The notes under the pieces are model-generated. The model was not told the origin of the DNA. It made no database searches and saw nothing but the letters and a program-made list of their open reading frames with translations. This document shows positions 43,766 to 52,994 of a stretch of DNA of 64,000 nucleotides, one piece after another (position 1 is the first letter of the stretch; the number at the start of each line of letters is the position of its first letter). The translations under genes and the position numbers were made by a program. The DNA comes from Pseudodonghicola flavimaris. GTDB lineage: Bacteria > Pseudomonadota > Alphaproteobacteria > Rhodobacterales > Rhodobacteraceae. The stretch spans positions 124,001-188,000 of the forward strand of contig NZ_JASNJD010000008.1 in the NCBI RefSeq assembly GCF_030164425.1. The letters run 5' to 3'.

Positions 43766-44842
43766 ATGAGTTCCGTAACACTCAAGAACATCGTCAAGCG
43801 CTTCGGCAATTTCACCGCGGTGCACCAGGCCAACCTGGAGATTCCCGAGGGCGCCTTTGTCACCCTGCTGGGGCCTTCGGGCTGCGGCAAGACGACAAAC
43901 CTGCGGATGATCGCCGGGCTGCTGGACCCGACCGAGGGGGAGATCCTGATCGGCGGCAAGCGGGTCAACGACATCCCGATCCACAAACGCAACCTGGGGA
44001 TCGTCTTTCAGAACTATGCGCTGTTTCCGCACAAGACGGTGGCGGAGAATGTCGCCTTCGGACTGAAATACCGCGATGTGCCGAAATCCGAGATCGCCGG
44101 CCGGGTGCAGGCGGCGCTGGAGCTGGTGCAGCTGCCCCAGGTCGGCGATCGCTATCCCAAGGCGCTGTCGGGCGGTCAGCAGCAGCGGATCGCACTGGCC
44201 CGGGCCATCGTGATCGAACCCGATGTGCTGCTGCTGGACGAGCCGCTCTCGGCGCTGGACGCCAACCTGCGCGAGGACATGCGGGTGGAGCTGAAGCGGA
44301 TCCAGGACAAGATCGGGGTGACCACGGTTTTCGTCACCCACGACCAGTCCGAGGCGCTGGCGATGTCCGACAAGATCGTGGTGATGAGCGCCGGTCGGAT
44401 CGAACAGGTCGGCACGCCGGAGGAGGTGTATAACACGCCCGCGTCCGAGTTCGTGGCGAATTTCCTCGGCGCCTCCAACATCATCGAGGCGCGCTCCGCC
44501 ACCGGGGAGGCCGGCGGCGTTACCTTCGACACGCCGGCCTTCGGCAGGGTGACGGTGCCCGCGGCGCGGGCGGCGGGCGTCGCCGGCGGCCCGGCCAAGC
44601 TGGTCCTGCGGGCGGAGAAGCTGACGCTGCTCGAGCCGGGCAGCGACACCGCCGGCCTGATCGCCGCGCCGGCGCAGGTGGAGACCGTCGACTATCAGGG
44701 CCAGACGGTACGCTACTTCATTCGCCTGGGGGACAGACAGCTCCAGGCCATCAATCTTATCGACGAGCGGCCCTTTCCGCAGGGTGCCACAGTGACTGCC
44801 GCCTTCCGCGCCAAAGACTGCGCCGCATTGCCAGGAACCTGA
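43766..44842 (+). CDS. Polyamine-type ABC transporter ATPase, PotA-like
   Basis: A 358-aa ATPase with Walker A GPSGCGKTT (about residues 36-44), signature LSGGQQQRIALARAI, Walker B VLLLDEPLSALD, and a C-terminal TOBE domain. The ATG at 43766 has AAGGAC upstream; a longer reading would run back into the hairpin region and binding-protein gene. Last transport subunit of the operon, followed after 1 bp by the aminotransferase. Confidence 0.9.
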   Translation: MSSVTLKNIVKRFGNFTAVHQANLEIPEGAFVTLLGPSGCGKTTNLRMIAGLLDPTEGEILIGGKRVNDIPIHKRNLGIVFQNYALFPHKTVAENVAFGLKYRDVPKSEIAGRVQAALELVQLPQVGDRYPKALSGGQQQRIALARAIVIEPDVLLLDEPLSALDANLREDMRVELKRIQDKIGVTTVFVTHDQSEALAMSDKIVVMSAGRIEQVGTPEEVYNTPASEFVANFLGASNIIEARSATGEAGGVTFDTPAFGRVTVPAARAAGVAGGPAKLVLRAEKLTLLEPGSDTAGLIAAPAQVETVDYQGQTVRYFIRLGDRQLQAINLIDERPFPQGATVTAAFRAKDCAALPGT

Positions 44843-44843
44843 A

Positions 44844-46181
44844 ATGAGCAATCTCTTTTACCAGGGGCGGGGCCGCAAACCGGTACTCGACCAGGCGCGT
44901 GGCGTCTACATGTGGGACACCGACGGCAAGCGCTATCTCGACGGCTCCTCGGGGGCGATGGTCTGTAACATCGGCCATTCCAACCCCAGTGTGCTGGCGG
45001 CGATGCAGCGGCAGATGGAGAAATCCACCTTCGGCTACCGGCTGCATTTCGAGACCGAGGCCTCGGAGGCGCTGGCCGGGCGCGTCGCCGGGCTGATGCC
45101 GCCGCATCTGACCCGCGTGTTCTTCGTCTCCGGCGGATCTGAGGCGGTGGAAAGCGGCATGAAGATGGCGCGGCAATATGCGCTGGCCACCGGTCAGGGC
45201 AGCCGCTGGAAGGTGATCTCGCGCCAGCCCAGCTATCACGGCTGCACCCTGGGCGCGCTGGCGGTGACCGGCTATGCCTCGCTCTCCGATCCCTTCGCGC
45301 CGATGATGCGGCCGATGCCCAAGGTGCCGGCGCCGCGCGCCTATCTCGACGGGCTGGACCCGGAAGACGAGGCCACCGGCCTGCATTACGCCGACATGCT
45401 GGAGGCGCAGATCCGCGCCGAGGGGCCGGAGACGGTCCTGGCCTTTCTGCTGGAACCGGTGGGCGGGGCCTCTACCGGCGCGCTTGTGCCGCCCGCGGGC
45501 TACATGCGCCGCATCCGCGAGATCTGTGATCAGTACGGCGTCCTTCTCATCATGGATGAGGTGATGACCGGGGCAGGCCGCACCGGCCGGTTCCTGGGCT
45601 GCGAGCACTGGGACACCCGCCCGGATATCGTCGTCATGTCCAAGGGGCTGGGTGCTGGCTATATGCCGCTGGGGGCGATGATCGCCGACGAGCGGCTGGT
45701 GGAACCGGTGCTGGATGCCGGCGGCTTCGCCCATGGCTTCACCTATGCCGGCAACCCCCTGGCCTGTGCCGCCGGCCTGGCGGTGGTGGAGGAGATCGAG
45801 GCGCAGGGCCTCTGCGCCAATGCCGCCGAGATGGGCGAGAAGCTGATCGCCCGGCTGCACGGGCTGATGCAGAAATACGAGATCATTGGCGATGTGCGGG
45901 GCAAGGGCCTGCTGACCGCCTTCGAATTCATGTCCGACCGTAACAGCAAGGCGCCGCTGCCGCGCGAGATCGGCGCGTATCAGCGCTTCGTCGACATCGC
46001 CTATGAGCGCGGCCTGATCGTCTATTCACGCCGCACCCACGACGGTTACTCCGGCGATCACATCCTGGTCTGCCCGCCGCTGATCGTCACCGAGGCCCAT
46101 CTGGACGAGATCATCGACGGGCTCGACCGCTCTCTGGAACAATTCACGCAGGAGATCGCGCCTGTCCTGAAGGCGGGCTGA
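44844..46181 (+). CDS. Class III pyridoxal-phosphate aminotransferase
   Basis: A 445-aa omega-amino-acid or diamine aminotransferase. PLP contacts are FFVSGGSEAVE, LIMDEVMTGAGRTG and the Schiff-base Lys267 in MSKGLGAGYMPLG. Full length for the family. Located directly behind a Pot-type transporter and before a beta-keto acid cleavage enzyme, it probably removes the terminal amino group of an imported diamine or amino acid. Exact substrate unknown. Confidence 0.9.
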   Translation: MSNLFYQGRGRKPVLDQARGVYMWDTDGKRYLDGSSGAMVCNIGHSNPSVLAAMQRQMEKSTFGYRLHFETEASEALAGRVAGLMPPHLTRVFFVSGGSEAVESGMKMARQYALATGQGSRWKVISRQPSYHGCTLGALAVTGYASLSDPFAPMMRPMPKVPAPRAYLDGLDPEDEATGLHYADMLEAQIRAEGPETVLAFLLEPVGGASTGALVPPAGYMRRIREICDQYGVLLIMDEVMTGAGRTGRFLGCEHWDTRPDIVVMSKGLGAGYMPLGAMIADERLVEPVLDAGGFAHGFTYAGNPLACAAGLAVVEEIEAQGLCANAAEMGEKLIARLHGLMQKYEIIGDVRGKGLLTAFEFMSDRNSKAPLPREIGAYQRFVDIAYERGLIVYSRRTHDGYSGDHILVCPPLIVTEAHLDEIIDGLDRSLEQFTQEIAPVLKAG

Positions 46182-46185
46182 CCAC

Positions 46186-47112
46186 ATGTCCAAGATCCTT
46201 ATCACCTGCGCCATCACCGGGTCGATCCACACCCCCTCGATGTCGCCACATCTTCCGGTCACCGCCGAGGAGATCACCGAACAGGCGATCGGCGCGGCGG
46301 AGGCCGGCGCCTCGATCCTGCATCTGCACGCGCGCGATCCCGAAACCGGCCAGCCCTCGGCCCGCGTCGAGGATTACATGGCCTTCCTGCCACAGTTGAA
46401 ACAGGCCACCGGCGCGGTTCTGAACCTCACCACCGGCGGCAGCGCGGTGATGAGCCTGGACGACCGGTTGGCGGCGCCGAAACGGGTGGCGCCGGAAATG
46501 TGCTCGCTCAACATGGGGACGATGAATTTCGCCCTCTATCCGGCGGCAGAGCGGATCACCGAATGGCGGTACGACTGGGAAAAGCCGTTCCTGGAGAATT
46601 CGGACGATCTGGTGTTCAAGAACACCCCGCGCGACATCGCCCGGATCCTGTCCGATCTGGGCCATGAGCGCGGCGCGCGGTTCGAATTCGAATGCTATGA
46701 CGTCAGCCACCTCTACATGCTGCGCCATTTCGCCGACCGCGGCATGATCCAGGCGCCGTTCTTCATCCAGTTCGTCTTCGGCGTGCTGGGCGGGATCGGT
46801 GCGGATCCGGAAAACCTCGGCCATATGAAGCGGATGGCCGACAAGCTCTTCGGCGAGGACTACCAGTTCTCGGTGCTGGCCGCCGGCCGTCACCAGATCC
46901 CCTTTGCCACCATGGCGGCGGCGATGGGCGGCCACGTCCGTGTCGGGCTGGAAGACAGCCTGATGATCGCCCGCGGGCAGCTGGCCAAAAGCAATGCCGA
47001 ACAGGTGGCCAAGATCCGCCGTATCGTCGAGGACCTGGGCCGGACCGTCGCCACCCCCGACGATGCCCGCGCGCTTCTCGGCCTCAAGGGCGCGGACAGG
47101 ATGGCGATCTGA
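46186..47112 (+). CDS. Beta-keto acid cleavage enzyme (BKACE, DUF849)
   Basis: A 308-aa zinc-dependent enzyme of the family of 3-keto-5-aminohexanoate cleavage enzyme, which condenses a beta-keto acid with acetyl-CoA to give acetoacetate plus a new CoA ester. The HLHARDPETG motif near residue 47 supplies zinc-binding histidines; NLTTGGS and the late GGHVRVGLEDSL are also family hallmarks. Four bp follow the aminotransferase stop, and its stop codon overlaps the GNAT gene. Implies a pathway producing a beta-keto acid. Confidence 0.9.
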   Translation: MSKILITCAITGSIHTPSMSPHLPVTAEEITEQAIGAAEAGASILHLHARDPETGQPSARVEDYMAFLPQLKQATGAVLNLTTGGSAVMSLDDRLAAPKRVAPEMCSLNMGTMNFALYPAAERITEWRYDWEKPFLENSDDLVFKNTPRDIARILSDLGHERGARFEFECYDVSHLYMLRHFADRGMIQAPFFIQFVFGVLGGIGADPENLGHMKRMADKLFGEDYQFSVLAAGRHQIPFATMAAAMGGHVRVGLEDSLMIARGQLAKSNAEQVAKIRRIVEDLGRTVATPDDARALLGLKGADRMAI

Positions 47113-47591
47113 TGACGGCGGCGCTTCGGCTGGCGACAGAGGCGGATGCCGGGGCGCTGAACGCCGCGCTGATGGCGCTGTCCGAGGAGCTCGGCGATAT
47201 CCACCGGGCGACGGCCGAGGACCTGCTGCGGCTGGGCTGGGGGCCGGCCCCGGCCTTTCGCGCGGTTCTGGCGGAAGCGTCGGAGAGAATCGTGGGCGCG
47301 GTGCTTTATTCGCCCTATGTCTCCACCGTGAAAGGAGCGGCAGGCGTCTATGTGTCCGATCTCTGGACAGCCGAAACCATGCGCGGTCAGGGGCTTGGAC
47401 CCCGGCTGCTGGCCGCCGCGCTGCGCGACGGCGGGGCGACATGGGGGGCGCGGTTTCTCAAGCTCGACGTCTATCACAGCAGCCCGGACGCCCGGCGCTT
47501 CTACGACCGGCTCGGGTTTCGCCCGGCCCGGGACATCACCAAAATGATACTAGACGAGGCCGCCTGCGCGGCCCTGAAAGGCAGACGATGA
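47112..47591 (+). CDS. GNAT-family N-acetyltransferase
   Basis: A 159-aa acetyltransferase. The acetyl-CoA site is MRGQGLGPRLLAAALRDG (motif A, Q/RxxGxG/A) and the C-terminal SSPDARRFYDRLGFRP is typical. It sits next to an acetylpolyamine-amidohydrolase-like gene, so acetylation and deacetylation of the same amine may be opposed or sequential. Overlaps the next gene by ATGA. Confidence 0.87.
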   Translation: MTAALRLATEADAGALNAALMALSEELGDIHRATAEDLLRLGWGPAPAFRAVLAEASERIVGAVLYSPYVSTVKGAAGVYVSDLWTAETMRGQGLGPRLLAAALRDGGATWGARFLKLDVYHSSPDARRFYDRLGFRPARDITKMILDEAACAALKGRR

Positions 47592-48613
47592 AAGCGATCT
47601 TCGACGATCGGCAATGGCACCACGACCCGAAACACTTCATGGCCAGCGGCGCGCTGAAACCCAACCCGGAACAGCCCCGGCGGATCGAGATCCTGACCCG
47701 GGGCGCGGAAGATGCCGGCTGCCGGTTCCAAGCCCCGGCCGATGCCGGGCTCGGCCCGATCGCGGCGCTGCATTCCGCCGAATACCTGACATTTCTGGAA
47801 ACGATCTATGCCCGCTGGCAGCGGATCGACGGCGCCGGCGCCGAGGTCATTCCCAATATCCACCCCTCCGGTCGCACCGACAGCTATCCCAAATCCGCGG
47901 TGGGGCAGGCCGGGTATCACCAGGCGGATACCGCCTGTCCGATTGCTGCCGGCACCTGGGAGGCGGCCTATTGGTCGGCGCAGACGGCGGTGACCGGGGC
48001 CGACCTGCTGATCGGCGGCGAACGCTCTGCCTATGCGCTGTCGCGGCCGCCGGGGCACCATGCCTTCGGCGATCTGGCGGGCGGCTTCTGCTTTCTGAAC
48101 AATTCGGGCATCGCGGCGGAGCGGCTGCGGCTGGCCGGCCTGCGCCCGGCGATCGTCGATGTCGACGTGCATCACGGCAACGGCACCCAGGGCATCTTCT
48201 ACGACCGCGACGATGTGCTGACGGTGTCGATCCATGCCGATCCGGAGCGGTTCTATCCGTTTTTCTGGGGCCATGCCCAGGAACGCGGCACCGGTCGCGG
48301 GCTCGGTTACAACCTGAACCTGCCGCTGCCGCGCCAGACCGGCGACGAGGATTATCTCAAGACCCTCGGTATCGCGCTGCATCGGGTGCGGAATTTCGGC
48401 GCCGATGTCATCGTCGTCGCGTTGGGGCTGGATGCCTCCATCGACGATCCGTTCCAGGGCCTCGCGGTCACCCAGGACGGCTTCGCCCGCATCGGCGCCG
48501 CCTTTGCCGCCACCGGGCTGCCGGTTCTCTTCGTGCAGGAGGGCGGATATGTCTCCGACACGCTGGGGGTCAACCTGACGCGGGTTCTGGGCGGCTTTCA
48601 GGAGGCGCAGTGA
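47588..48613 (+). CDS. Histone-deacetylase-family acetylpolyamine amidohydrolase-like enzyme
   Basis: A 341-aa zinc hydrolase of the class II HDAC/acetylpolyamine amidohydrolase group. Catalytic His157-His158 are in PPGHHAFGD and zinc ligands Asp193 and His195 in DVDVHHGNGTQGIFY; the third ligand region is LGLDASIDDP and the substrate loop is QEGGYVSD. Likely removes an acetyl group from an N-acetylated diamine or polyamine. ATGA coupling to the genes on both sides supports a role in the operon's pathway. Confidence 0.9.
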   Translation: MKAIFDDRQWHHDPKHFMASGALKPNPEQPRRIEILTRGAEDAGCRFQAPADAGLGPIAALHSAEYLTFLETIYARWQRIDGAGAEVIPNIHPSGRTDSYPKSAVGQAGYHQADTACPIAAGTWEAAYWSAQTAVTGADLLIGGERSAYALSRPPGHHAFGDLAGGFCFLNNSGIAAERLRLAGLRPAIVDVDVHHGNGTQGIFYDRDDVLTVSIHADPERFYPFFWGHAQERGTGRGLGYNLNLPLPRQTGDEDYLKTLGIALHRVRNFGADVIVVALGLDASIDDPFQGLAVTQDGFARIGAAFAATGLPVLFVQEGGYVSDTLGVNLTRVLGGFQEAQ

Positions 48614-49716
48614 CCTCCGCCGACGTCATCGTCATCGGCGGCGGCATCGCCGGGATCAGCGCGGCCGCGGCGCTCTCTGAGGAGATGTCCGTGGTCGTGC
48701 TCGAGGCCGAGGCGCGGCTTGGCTACCATGCCACCGGGCGCTCGGCCGCGATCTTCATCCGCAACTACGGCAATGCCACGCTGCGGGCACTGAATGCTGC
48801 TTCCGCCCCGTTTTTCGAGGCGCCGGGAGAGATCGCGGACGGGCCGCTCCTGTCGCCGCGCGGCGAGATGCTGGTCGCGACCGAAGAGGAGATGCCGACG
48901 CTCTCGGCCTATGCGGCGGGTGCCGAGGGGCTGGAGCATCTGAGTCCGGCCCAGGCGGTGGAGCTGGTGCCGATCCTGCGGCCGGAGCGGATCTGCGCGG
49001 CCGTAATCGAATGGGACGCGCAGGACATCGATGTCGATCTGATGATGGCGGGCTACGGCCGCTGTCTGAAGGCCAACGGCGGCCGGATCGAAACCGCTGC
49101 GGCGGTGCGCGGGCTGAGGCGCCACGGCGGACTCTGGCAGGTCGACACCCCGCGCGGGATTTACCGGGCGCCTCTCATCGTCAATGCCGCCGGCGCCTGG
49201 GCCGGCGAGGTGGCGCGGCTGGCCGCGGCGTGCCCGATCCGGCTGATCCCGCTGCGACGCTCGGCGGCGCTGCTGCCGGCGCCGGCAGGGTACGATGTGA
49301 CGCAGTGGCCGCTCTTCGCATCGGCGGCGGAAAGCTGGTATGCCAAGCCGCAATCCGGCAAGCTGATGATCAGCCCGGCCGACGAGGACCCGGTGGCGCC
49401 GCAGGACGCCTGGGCCGACGACATGGTCCTGGCCGAGGGGTTGCATCGCTATGAACAGGCGGTGACCACCCCGGTGACCCGGGTCGAGACCAGCTGGGCC
49501 GGGCTGCGGACCTTCACCGCCGACCGCAGCCCCGTCGTCGGCTTCGACCCGGGGACAGAGGGGTTCTTCTGGCTGGCCGGGCAGGGCGGTTACGGTGTCC
49601 AGACGGCGCCGGCGCTGGCGCGGCTGACCGCGGCACTCTGCACGGCGACGGCGCCTCAGCTCGCGGGTGATGTGGTGCGGGCGCTGGCGCCGCAGCGTCT
49701 GCTGCCGGCCGCCTGA
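48610..49716 (+). CDS. FAD-dependent amino-acid dehydrogenase (DAO family, DauA-like)
   Basis: A 368-aa flavoenzyme. The dinucleotide motif is VIVIGGGIAGISAAAALS and the sequence GYHATGRSAAIFIRNYG closely follows that of D-arginine dehydrogenase (DauA). The C-terminal contact is FFWLAGQGGYGVQTAPA. Starts with GTG at 48610 with GGAGG upstream, overlapping the previous stop. Last gene of the operon; oxidises an amino acid or deacetylated intermediate. Symbol withheld because the substrate is not certain. Confidence 0.87.
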   Translation: MTSADVIVIGGGIAGISAAAALSEEMSVVVLEAEARLGYHATGRSAAIFIRNYGNATLRALNAASAPFFEAPGEIADGPLLSPRGEMLVATEEEMPTLSAYAAGAEGLEHLSPAQAVELVPILRPERICAAVIEWDAQDIDVDLMMAGYGRCLKANGGRIETAAAVRGLRRHGGLWQVDTPRGIYRAPLIVNAAGAWAGEVARLAAACPIRLIPLRRSAALLPAPAGYDVTQWPLFASAAESWYAKPQSGKLMISPADEDPVAPQDAWADDMVLAEGLHRYEQAVTTPVTRVETSWAGLRTFTADRSPVVGFDPGTEGFFWLAGQGGYGVQTAPALARLTAALCTATAPQLAGDVVRALAPQRLLPAA

Positions 49717-49751
49717 CGGGCAAGGCATCAGCGGCATCAGCTCTCTTCCTT

Positions 49752-49790
49752 CCGGCGCCGACCGGAGCCTGCGCCTTTGGTCGGCGCCGG
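49752..49790 (+). terminator. 12-bp perfect inverted repeat after the polyamine operon
   Basis: CCGGCGCCGACC (49752-49763) and GGTCGGCGCCGG (49779-49790) form a 12-bp stem with a 15-nt loop, 36 bp after the last operon gene. No T-tract follows, so it is either a rho-assisted terminator or a 3' stabiliser. The AT-rich 150 bp after it probably hold the promoter of the RTX gene. Confidence 0.55.
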
Positions 49791-49948
49791 TGGCGGGCCC
49801 AAGAAAGATGTAGAAAATATCACTAATTTCTGAAAGAGTTGTCTGAATTTCGTTCTTATTTTGTGCCCATTTTTTCCGAAGGCAAGGAGGCGGCGACGAC
49901 GCTGTTCGTATGAATTTTCATTAAGCTATTCATGGGGGAGGAACCATT

Positions 49949-52900
49949 ATGGCGCTCGGGGCATTGGACGTCATCGGTCTTGCGGATACCGCATACGGAC
50001 TGATCGAGAATCTGATAAATCACGGCTCTGCCGAAGATTTCTGGGGAACGTTCACCGATAGCAACGAGGCCATTCTCGGCAAGCTCGATGATATCAGCGC
50101 CCGCCTCGACGAGGCGGTGATCGAACTGCGCACCGCCATCGGGGCCGAGGTCGAGGACGTCCAGCAACAAAGCCTGTTGAGCGCGCTCGCCCGGGCAGAA
50201 AGCGCCCGCGACCTGCTGTCCAGCGCGGCCTCCAGCGACACCGTCGATCCGAGCGATGTCATCCTCGCTGCGTCGCATGCCTTTCGCGATGTGCTGGCCC
50301 AGGCCAAGGCGATCACCGATCCGGCCTTCGGAACCGTCCGGGCGGAGTCGATGATCCTTTCCAGCTTCGCGGTGAGCTACGCGCTGAGCGCGCGACTGGA
50401 GGTGGCGGCGGTCTATGAGACGGCGGAGCTTTCCTCGAACAAGATCCGCAGGCAGATCGACGACGCCGCCGAGTTCTTCGAAAACCTGCCGAAGGTGGTG
50501 ACCGAACTGGCGGAGTCCTCGGTCTCGGTCGATGTGGTGTCGCACACCGACACGATTTCGGTGTTCTATGCCGTCGACAGCAACGGGGACGCGGCTTACC
50601 GCAAGTGGGACTACAGCTATTATACCATCGACGCCTCGTTCCATTTCGGGGCGGAAGTGGTCACCATCTCTGACACGACCTATGATGAGGCGCTCGTTGC
50701 GTCCACCTCGGAGGATATCGCCGGGCGTGCGTTTTATCATTCCCTGTTCGACGGCTTCACTTATGTGACGAAATCGACCACCACGCTGAACATCGACAAC
50801 CGTGCGCTGCCGTCATCCTTTGTCGTCGCCGACCGGCCCGAGGGCCGCACCTTTACCGTCAATTTCGCTGACGGCAGCGACAAGGCGCTGGCGGTGCGGT
50901 TCTACGAGAAGCTGGCGGTCAGCAACGCGCTGAGCAAGGCGGGGCTGGGCGCCGACGGCAGCAACGCGCTCAACCTGGCAGAGAAATACCGGACCCTGAC
51001 GGATGGCGTCGAACTCGTGGCCTTCGAGGCGCCGGGGGTGTCCAGCGATGCGATCCTGGAAGGCACTGACGGCAACGATCTGATCGTCGGCAAAAGCGGC
51101 AATGATGTCCTGATCGGCGGCGGCGACAGCGATCTGATCCGTGGCGGCAGCGGCAACGACACGCTGTTGGGAGACGCCGGCGAAGACCGGCTGATCGGTG
51201 GCGAGGGCGATGATTTCATCGATGGAGGCGGCAACGACGACGCGATCGAACCGGGCGCCGGGCGCGACAGGGTGAATGGCGGCTGGGGCTTCGACGTGGT
51301 CCGGCTGGAGGGCGATCGTGCCGACTACGAGCTGCGGTATTCCTTCTCGGGGGCGGGAGACCGGCTGATCCTCGGCCTCACCGATTCCAGCGGAGACGAA
51401 AATCTGCTCAGGGACGTGGAGCGGATCGTCTTCGACGACAGGACCTTCAATATCCTTTACGGCACCGGCGGCAGCGGGGAACGGGGCAGCGACACCATCA
51501 CCGGCGATTTCGAACTGGTCGTGAGCGTCGCGGAGGACGGCAGCAAGACCTATCGCCGGTTTGAAAGTGACGATCTGATTTTCTCTGGCGATGAAACCGA
51601 TGAAAAGGGCCCAAGCAGCTTCGTGCGCGCCGGCGGGGACGAGGTGTTTTCCGGCGGCGGCGACGACATCGTCCATGCCGGCGACGGATACGATATGGTC
51701 GATGCCGGCGCTGGCGACGATCTCGTCTACGGCGACGGCGATGATGACATCCTCTACGGCGGCGCCGGGAACGACCGCCTGTTCGGTGGCACCGGCAACG
51801 ACAGGTTGTCGGGGGGCAAGGGGAACGATTATCTCGACGGCGGCAGCGGCACCGACCGGGTTCATTTTCTGGCGGCGGACGGGACCTTCCTGTCCGGTGA
51901 CGGGGTTACCTTTTCCTATTCCTTCGAAGAGGCGGCCTTCGTCGTTCATTCTTCGCAAGGGACCGATACGCTGAAGGACGTCGAGACGATCAGTTTTCTC
52001 GACAGGAAGGTCGTGGTTCTGGTGGACGGGTCAGAGGGACCGGTGGTGCTCGATCCCTCGGGCCGGACCTGGGCGCGGTTCTTCGGCACCGACGAACGGG
52101 CGGCGCTGGTCCGCGCGGGGGAGGGAGACGACACGCTGGTCGGGACATCGGGCGATGATCTCCTCGTCGGCGCGGCGGGCGATGATACGCTCTTCGGCGG
52201 GGCGGGAGACGGCGACATTGCCGCCTTTTCCGGCCTGAGCCGGGGCTATTCCATCGGCTCCGACGACGGAAAGGCCGTGATCGTGACAGGGGCTGACGGC
52301 AGGGACACTCTGAATCATGTGGAATTCCTGCAGTTCGACGATGCGTCCGCGCCCTTCAAACTGATCCTGGGCACTGACGCCGACGAGTCCGTGTTCGGCA
52401 CGACCGGCTCTGACATCCTGCTGGGACTGCGCGGCGACGATATGATGATCGGTCGCGATGGCGATGACAGGCTGTTTGCTGCGGGCGGCGACGATATCGC
52501 CGATGCCGGGCTTGGCGACGACATCCTCAAGGGCGGGTTCGGGAACGACTCTCTGGCCGGCAATCAGGGCAACGACCGCCTGCTGGGAGGGGCCGGCGAC
52601 GATCGGCTGGTGGGCGGCGGCAATTATGATGCGCCAGTGGCGGATCGCGACTGGCTGTTCGGGGGGCAAGGGCGCGACACGCTCATCGGTGGTGCGAATG
52701 ACGATGTGCTCTGGGGCGGCAAGGGGCGCGATACCTTTGTCTTCGACGGGACGCTCGACGAAGGCAGCGATGTGATCCGCGATTTCAATGCGGCGCGGGA
52801 CGTGATCGAGATCTCGGGGCTGAGTGCCGCTGGCGTCACGCTCGCCGTGAGCAGCACCCATCGCATCCTGCTGGAACTGAGCTCCGGCACCACGGTGGAT

Positions 52901-52954
52901 CTGGGGGTGGTGGAACCGGGGGCCTTCGCGGTGTCGGATATCGTGTTCCTCTGA
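49949..52954 (+). CDS. Large RTX calcium-binding protein with novel N-terminal domain
   Basis: A 1001-aa acidic protein. Residues about 1-365 are not of a family I recognise: helical with ISARLDEAVIELRTAIGAEVEDVQQQ at about 50-75, then a mixed domain. From about 370 there are blocks of RTX nonapeptides (GGSGNDTLLGD, GGAGNDRLFGG, GGKGNDYLDGG, GGAGDDRLVGG) separated by non-repeat beta segments. No signal peptide; the C-terminus AVSDIVFL fits a type I secretion signal. Good ribosome site GGGGGAGGA. Followed after 40 bp by a sulfotransferase gene. Function unknown; adhesin or toxin-like exoprotein possible. Confidence 0.85.
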   Translation: MALGALDVIGLADTAYGLIENLINHGSAEDFWGTFTDSNEAILGKLDDISARLDEAVIELRTAIGAEVEDVQQQSLLSALARAESARDLLSSAASSDTVDPSDVILAASHAFRDVLAQAKAITDPAFGTVRAESMILSSFAVSYALSARLEVAAVYETAELSSNKIRRQIDDAAEFFENLPKVVTELAESSVSVDVVSHTDTISVFYAVDSNGDAAYRKWDYSYYTIDASFHFGAEVVTISDTTYDEALVASTSEDIAGRAFYHSLFDGFTYVTKSTTTLNIDNRALPSSFVVADRPEGRTFTVNFADGSDKALAVRFYEKLAVSNALSKAGLGADGSNALNLAEKYRTLTDGVELVAFEAPGVSSDAILEGTDGNDLIVGKSGNDVLIGGGDSDLIRGGSGNDTLLGDAGEDRLIGGEGDDFIDGGGNDDAIEPGAGRDRVNGGWGFDVVRLEGDRADYELRYSFSGAGDRLILGLTDSSGDENLLRDVERIVFDDRTFNILYGTGGSGERGSDTITGDFELVVSVAEDGSKTYRRFESDDLIFSGDETDEKGPSSFVRAGGDEVFSGGGDDIVHAGDGYDMVDAGAGDDLVYGDGDDDILYGGAGNDRLFGGTGNDRLSGGKGNDYLDGGSGTDRVHFLAADGTFLSGDGVTFSYSFEEAAFVVHSSQGTDTLKDVETISFLDRKVVVLVDGSEGPVVLDPSGRTWARFFGTDERAALVRAGEGDDTLVGTSGDDLLVGAAGDDTLFGGAGDGDIAAFSGLSRGYSIGSDDGKAVIVTGADGRDTLNHVEFLQFDDASAPFKLILGTDADESVFGTTGSDILLGLRGDDMMIGRDGDDRLFAAGGDDIADAGLGDDILKGGFGNDSLAGNQGNDRLLGGAGDDRLVGGGNYDAPVADRDWLFGGQGRDTLIGGANDDVLWGGKGRDTFVFDGTLDEGSDVIRDFNAARDVIEISGLSAAGVTLAVSSTHRILLELSSGTTVDLGVVEPGAFAVSDIVFL

Positions 52955-52994
52955 GCGGGGCGGGGCCGCGCGATCCGTCGCGAGGAGGGAGAGG

